Shown here piece after piece: positions 32,687 through 36,447 of a stretch of DNA of 36,447 nt. The notes under the pieces are model-generated. The model searched no databases, had not been told where the DNA came from, and saw nothing but the letters and a program-made list of their open reading frames with translations. Numbering within the stretch: position 1 is the first letter of the stretch; each line of letters starts with the position of its first letter. Both the position numbers and the translations under genes were made by a program. Source of the DNA: Magnetococcales bacterium DCbin4 (GTDB taxonomy: Bacteria > Pseudomonadota > Magnetococcia > Magnetococcales > UBA8363); the NCBI GenBank assembly GCA_002753735.1, contig PEAN01000038.1:1-36447 (forward strand), in the 5' to 3' direction.

Positions 32687-34011
32687 GCCGGCTGCGACGC
32701 CAGGATGTCGCGTTGGTGTCGGCCCGGGAGGCGGCACGACGTCGCCATGTTCGCAGGCCGGTGGCCTCCATTTTGTTGTGGTGCGTGGTGTTGTTGGTCC
32801 TCTCCTTCCTGTTCTGGGCGGACCATGCCGAAATCGACGAGGTGACCCATGCCGAAGGCCAGGTGGTCCCATCGCAAAAGACCCAGAAAATCCAGAATCT
32901 GGAAGGGGGAATCCTGGCGGAGCTGTTGATCGGGGAAGGCGATCACGTCAAGAAGGACCAGGTATTGCTGCGCATCGACAGCACCCTCCACGAAGCCAAT
33001 CTGAAGAAAAATCGCGGGGAGTTTCTCATGCTCCAGGCGGAAATCATCCGGATGAAGGCGGAAGTGGATCAAAAAGTACCGGTCTTTCCCAAGGAGATGA
33101 TCGAGGAAAACCGTGTTCTGGTTGCCAATCAGATGGCCCTTTTTGAAGCGCGCAAACAGGAATTGGAGCGTGACCTGTCCATTTTAAAGTTGCAATCCAC
33201 ACAAAAGGGACAGGAATTGGTGGAACTCCAGACCCGGAGGGATGGTCTGAAAAATTCGGTTCGACTGTTGACCAAGGAGTTGTCATTAAAGCAACCGCTG
33301 CTGGCGGATGGGGCGGTATCGCCAACCGAATTGCTGCAATTGGAACGGCTGCTCTCAGAAAAACAAAGCGATCTGGCCATTACCGAACAGTCGATCCCCC
33401 GGGCGAAATCGGCCATGGTTGAAGCGGAAGATCGGATCAACAAAGCCAAGCTCGCCTTTATTCGGGAAACGTTGAGCGGCATCGATCAACGGCATGCACG
33501 ATTGGAAAATTTCCAGGAGGTCGCCGCCTCCGATGAAGATCGCATCCGCCGCACCGAGGTCACCGCGCCCATGGATGGGATCGTCAAACGAATGTTTCTC
33601 AACACCATCGGCGGCATCATTCACCCCGGGGAGACCATTCTGGAGATCACCCCCATTGAGGATGCCCTGATCATCGAAGCATGGGTGATGCCCAAGGATG
33701 TCGCCTTTCTGCGTCCAGGATTACCGGGGGCGGTCACCATCACTGCCTATGACCGGGCCATTTATGGTACGCTGGAGGCAACGTTGATCTCTTTGAGCGC
33801 CGATACCTTTGAAGACAAGGAAAAAGGGGTTGGACGTTACCGGATTCAAATGCGGACGACGGAAAACGGCTTCGTCCGGTTTGGTGAAAAACTACCAATC
33901 ATTCCGGGGATGACCGCCTCGGTGGAATTGATGACGGGCAAAAAAACGGTGTTGGATTACCTGCTCAAACCCATCTGGCGGGCGAAATACCGGGCGATGC
34001 GGGAACGGTGA
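32683..34011 (+). CDS. HlyD/LapC-family membrane fusion protein of the type I exporter
   Basis: The protein has 442 residues and starts by ATGA overlap with the ABC gene. It has a basic cytoplasmic start, one membrane segment (about 28-46, SILLWCVVLLVLSFLFW), a first lipoyl half (QKIQNLEGGILAELLIGEGDHV), a long coiled coil (about 100-270), a second lipoyl half (TAPMDGIVKRMFLNTIGGII) and a beta-barrel (IEAWVMPKDVAFLRPG). It would bridge the inner-membrane transporter to a TolC-like channel that is not in the window. Confidence 0.93.
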   Translation: MSRLRRQDVALVSAREAARRRHVRRPVASILLWCVVLLVLSFLFWADHAEIDEVTHAEGQVVPSQKTQKIQNLEGGILAELLIGEGDHVKKDQVLLRIDSTLHEANLKKNRGEFLMLQAEIIRMKAEVDQKVPVFPKEMIEENRVLVANQMALFEARKQELERDLSILKLQSTQKGQELVELQTRRDGLKNSVRLLTKELSLKQPLLADGAVSPTELLQLERLLSEKQSDLAITEQSIPRAKSAMVEAEDRINKAKLAFIRETLSGIDQRHARLENFQEVAASDEDRIRRTEVTAPMDGIVKRMFLNTIGGIIHPGETILEITPIEDALIIEAWVMPKDVAFLRPGLPGAVTITAYDRAIYGTLEATLISLSADTFEDKEKGVGRYRIQMRTTENGFVRFGEKLPIIPGMTASVELMTGKKTVLDYLLKPIWRAKYRAMRER

Positions 34012-34115
34012 TCGAGCAGTAAAATAATCGGTTTCCGCCTTCCCGGGGAATGACGGGAAATGCCCCCCGGATTTCATGAGTCTTGATCATTTTCTTGATT
34101 TGAACGGGAGTGCCT

Positions 34116-35132
34116 GTGAATTGGTCTTTTGACCGGGTCATGACCCCTACACGCAAACTGATGGTCGCGGCATGCCTGCTCGCAGCCCTGTTCTATGGGG
34201 AAGTCATTGATTTCACCACCCTGGGACAATTGATCACCCATCCGATTGTCGTGTTCCAAATCGTGGTCATTGTCATCTTTGCGTTAATCTTGTCGGGTTT
34301 GCGTTGGTTTCTCCTCCTCTCATGCCAGGGAATCCATGTATCGGCACTCAAATCGATTCAGATTCTCTTCATCACCGTTTTTTTCTCCATTTTTCTTCCC
34401 GGGGGGTTCCTCACCTCCGATGCCCTGCGTACCGCCTACGCGATCCAGGAAGCTCCTGATCAACGGACCGCTGCAACCTGGTCGATTTTTTTCGACCGGA
34501 TGATCGGCGTCTATGCGCAATTCATGCTTTGTTTTATTTTTTCCCTGTTCTATCTGGATGCCATCATGCGGCACCTGCCGCTGCAACTCCTTGGCATCTT
34601 TGCCACCGCCATCACCTTTGGTCTGCCCATCGCAGCCTTTGTCTTTCTCCGTTTCAGCCACACCCCCTGGGGTCGATGGGTGTTGTCCAACGTCAAGTCA
34701 ACCCAAATGCGATGGATTCTCGACCGACTGGTTCATGCGGTTGATTTATACAAAAAAACACCGAAACGGATGGCGTTGGTCCTTTTTCTGGCAGTATTCA
34801 ATCATATTTTGACCATCGCCTGTATCCTGGTCATCGTTGTTTCCAGTGACATCGGCACCTTGACCGAAAGCGACTATGCCCTGGTCACCCTCTGGTCCAC
34901 TGCGGCCAACGCCCTTCCCATCACCCCGGGGGGACTGGGGGTGGGTGAGGGAAGTTTTGATCAAATCGCCCGCCTGTTGGAAACGATTCCCTCCACGACC
35001 GGTTATGGTACCATCTTTCTTGTCTTCCGGATCGTCTCTTCCATGGCCTTGCTGCCGGGATTTGTTTTTTACCTGATCTATCATCGCGATATCAAAGCAA
35101 CCCTCAACGCATCCAACGTCGCCCCCCCCTGA
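34116..35132 (+). CDS. Lysylphosphatidylglycerol synthase TM region/UPF0104-type flippase-like membrane protein
   Basis: The protein has 338 residues from GTG 34116, with GGAG at 34107-34110; GTG 34110 and ATG 34140 are alternatives. It has about seven to eight membrane segments. Family features are FLLLSCQGI after TM2, SIFLPGGFLTSDALR, SIFFDRMIGVY and, late in the protein, ALPITPGGLGVGEGSFDQIA, the G-rich motif typical of PF03706. Relatives flip or modify lipids or glycans. It is 23 bp before dapF and about 100 bp after the HlyD-type gene. Confidence 0.88.
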   Translation: MNWSFDRVMTPTRKLMVAACLLAALFYGEVIDFTTLGQLITHPIVVFQIVVIVIFALILSGLRWFLLLSCQGIHVSALKSIQILFITVFFSIFLPGGFLTSDALRTAYAIQEAPDQRTAATWSIFFDRMIGVYAQFMLCFIFSLFYLDAIMRHLPLQLLGIFATAITFGLPIAAFVFLRFSHTPWGRWVLSNVKSTQMRWILDRLVHAVDLYKKTPKRMALVLFLAVFNHILTIACILVIVVSSDIGTLTESDYALVTLWSTAANALPITPGGLGVGEGSFDQIARLLETIPSTTGYGTIFLVFRIVSSMALLPGFVFYLIYHRDIKATLNASNVAPP

Positions 35133-35155
35133 CAGGTCTTCAACATGGAGTCGTC

Positions 35156-36202
35156 ATGTCTGGTATTTATCATGTAGATTTTTTTAAGAGTCATGGTGCC
35201 GGCAATGATTTCATCGTCATTGATGAAACCAGCAAGGTTCAGGTTCCTGAACCGTTCAAACCTGCTTTTGTCCGTTTGATGTCGGCCCGTAGGGGTGGCA
35301 TTGGGTCCGATGGCACCATTTTCGTTTCCATGCATGACGACACCCATCCGCGCATGCAATTTTTCAATCCTGACGGCAGCGAAGCGGAAATGTGCGGTAA
35401 CGGATTGCGTTGCGCCTCCCGGGTCGCCTACGAAGGACATTATGCGGGCCGTTCCCCCCTGGTGTTCGTCACCAAGGCGGGACGTTTTGAGACGTTCAAT
35501 TTTTTTTCCGAGGAACACCAGCTATCGTTTGTTCGAATTCATGTGGGCCGGGTCGAGACCAATCCGGAAAAAATTTTGGCGAATCGTTCCACCACCCCCT
35601 TCATCGCCCAGACCTTTCAGGTCGATGGAATATCCATGGTCGGGACCATACTTGGCATCGGCAATCCCCACATGATCATCACGGTTAATCAATTGAAAGA
35701 GATTGAGTTCAACCGTCTGGGACCTGCCCTGGAACACCATCCCATGTTTGCCAACCGTGCCAATATCAGCTTTGTTGAGGTATTGGATTCCCGGAGGATC
35801 CTGGTGCAAACCCATGAACGCGGTGCCGGGTTGACCCTTTCCTGTGGGACCGGGATGACCACCTCGGTTGTCGCCCAGGTATTGAACGGTAACGTCACCA
35901 ACGACAGCGACATTGAGGTACATACCGCCGGCGGCATCGTCTGGGTCCATCCCCGGGTCACGGGTGACACCATTACCGCACAACTGACCGGCAACGCCAC
36001 CCATGTCTTTCGGGCAACGGCACATGTGGCGGTACAGGGAGAAACCGTCTCCTTCGCCCCCGGCCCCCCCATGGATAAGACTGCCGTGTATACCCGGGAG
36101 ACCGAAACCTATGATCGCTTTGCCCAACGCAGCCTGTTCGACACCTCGCTGCTCATCGGCACACCACTGGAATCCCTGGTGCAGGCCCGGGGGTCCGTAT
36201 AG
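35156..36202 (+). CDS. dapF: Diaminopimelate epimerase
   Basis: The protein has 348 residues. It converts LL- to meso-diaminopimelate for lysine and peptidoglycan synthesis. The catalytic Cys pair is clear: Cys80 in EAEMCGNGLRC and Cys230 in GLTLSCGTGM, preceded by HERGAG. The N-terminal FFKSHGAGNDFIVID and GIGNPHMII are also family signatures. It is longer than the usual 275 residues because of a C-terminal extension of about 55 residues after the second domain (from SFAPGPPMDKTAVY), of unknown purpose. Confidence 0.94.
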   Translation: MSGIYHVDFFKSHGAGNDFIVIDETSKVQVPEPFKPAFVRLMSARRGGIGSDGTIFVSMHDDTHPRMQFFNPDGSEAEMCGNGLRCASRVAYEGHYAGRSPLVFVTKAGRFETFNFFSEEHQLSFVRIHVGRVETNPEKILANRSTTPFIAQTFQVDGISMVGTILGIGNPHMIITVNQLKEIEFNRLGPALEHHPMFANRANISFVEVLDSRRILVQTHERGAGLTLSCGTGMTTSVVAQVLNGNVTNDSDIEVHTAGGIVWVHPRVTGDTITAQLTGNATHVFRATAHVAVQGETVSFAPGPPMDKTAVYTRETETYDRFAQRSLFDTSLLIGTPLESLVQARGSV

Positions 36203-36261
36203 GAATCAAATGCACCTGTCGTTCAGAACCCTGGGACGATTGACATTCAAAATAATTATTG

Positions 36262-36327
36262 AAGAAAAAAAGGGGGTCTTTAAGGGATTGCCCCCAGGGT
36301 GTTGAGTTTAGCCCCATTTTTTTTCTT
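36262..36327. repeat. Hairpin repeat element downstream of dapF
   Basis: An A-run/G-run arm (36262-36276) is mirrored by a C-run/T8 arm (36312-36327). Inside are GGGGG (36272-36276) and CCCCC (36291-36295), resembling the unit at 4528-4712. The right arm with its T-run could terminate dapF transcription. Confidence 0.65.
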
Positions 36328-36391
36328 AATTCTACTTTGTTACATTCATTAACTGGAGAGGATGGCTGGCAATTGACTGATATGCATAGGA

Positions 36392-36447
36392 ATATTGAAA
36401 GAAAAAAGGGGGCTTAAGGGATTGCCCCCAGGACTTTGATTTTGTTT
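36392..36447. repeat. Second hairpin repeat at the right window edge
   Basis: GGGGGC (36408-36413) pairs with GCCCCC (36424-36429) across 10 bases; on the - strand this is followed by a T-run. The 17 bases at 36428-36444 match 4561-4577 exactly, making it a member of the same dispersed family. The copy is cut by the window end. Confidence 0.7.

Overview
The window looks like a GC-rich Pseudomonadota chromosome. Na+-type MotA/MotB-like stators, PilZ proteins, a LapBC-like type I exporter, an Rpn/PD-(D/E)XK 'transposase' nuclease and a long TPR protein would fit a Magnetococcales-like (magnetotactic, Magnetococcia) bacterium. That placement is inference only, because the window has no rRNA or other decisive marker.

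Region 1 (1-8263, + strand) is a tightly overlapping nine-gene operon. In order it encodes a Cys-phosphatase (cut by the window edge), a radical SAM enzyme, a HisC-like PLP aminotransferase, a MurA-like enolpyruvyl transferase, an SDR, an Fe(II)/2-oxoglutarate oxygenase, an NAD-dependent sugar epimerase-type SDR, a P-loop kinase and a second Cys-phosphatase. Enolpyruvyl transferase + radical SAM + aminotransferase + Fe/2OG oxygenase + kinase + phosphatase is the enzyme set that builds octosyl-acid/aminohexuronic-acid nucleosides (nikkomycin/polyoxin and related high-carbon-sugar nucleosides) in actinomycetes. A 24-bp perfect inverted repeat splits this operon after the fourth gene.

Region 2 (8264-11186) is an insertion-like island with a TPR membrane protein and an Rpn-type nuclease gene. 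It is bounded by two copies of a sequence encoding the same C-terminal decapeptide. Region 3 (11183-20961, - strand) converges on region 1. It holds an iterative type I PKS with enediyne-PKS-like architecture (KS-AT-ACP-KR-DH-PPTase), an SGNH-type hydrolase, a NodU/TobZ-type carbamoyltransferase, a TylF-type O-methyltransferase and another SAM methyltransferase. Regions 1 and 3 together look like a biosynthetic cluster for a possible nucleoside-polyketide hybrid, which I consider the most interesting content of the window.

Region 4 (21033-24698) has a terminator, two - strand genes whose products share the N-terminal motif MGFPPP (one resembles a beta-pore-forming toxin stem domain), a divergent promoter region with small + strand ORFs, and a B12-type radical SAM gene. 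Region 5 (24840-25951) is tRNA-Phe with a terminator, then prmA. Region 6 (26361-36202, + strand) carries motA/motB-like stator genes, two PilZ-like proteins, a LapB-like ABC exporter with altered ATPase motifs, its HlyD/LapC partner, a flippase-like membrane protein and dapF. The right end has more copies of the dispersed hairpin repeat found at 4528-4712.
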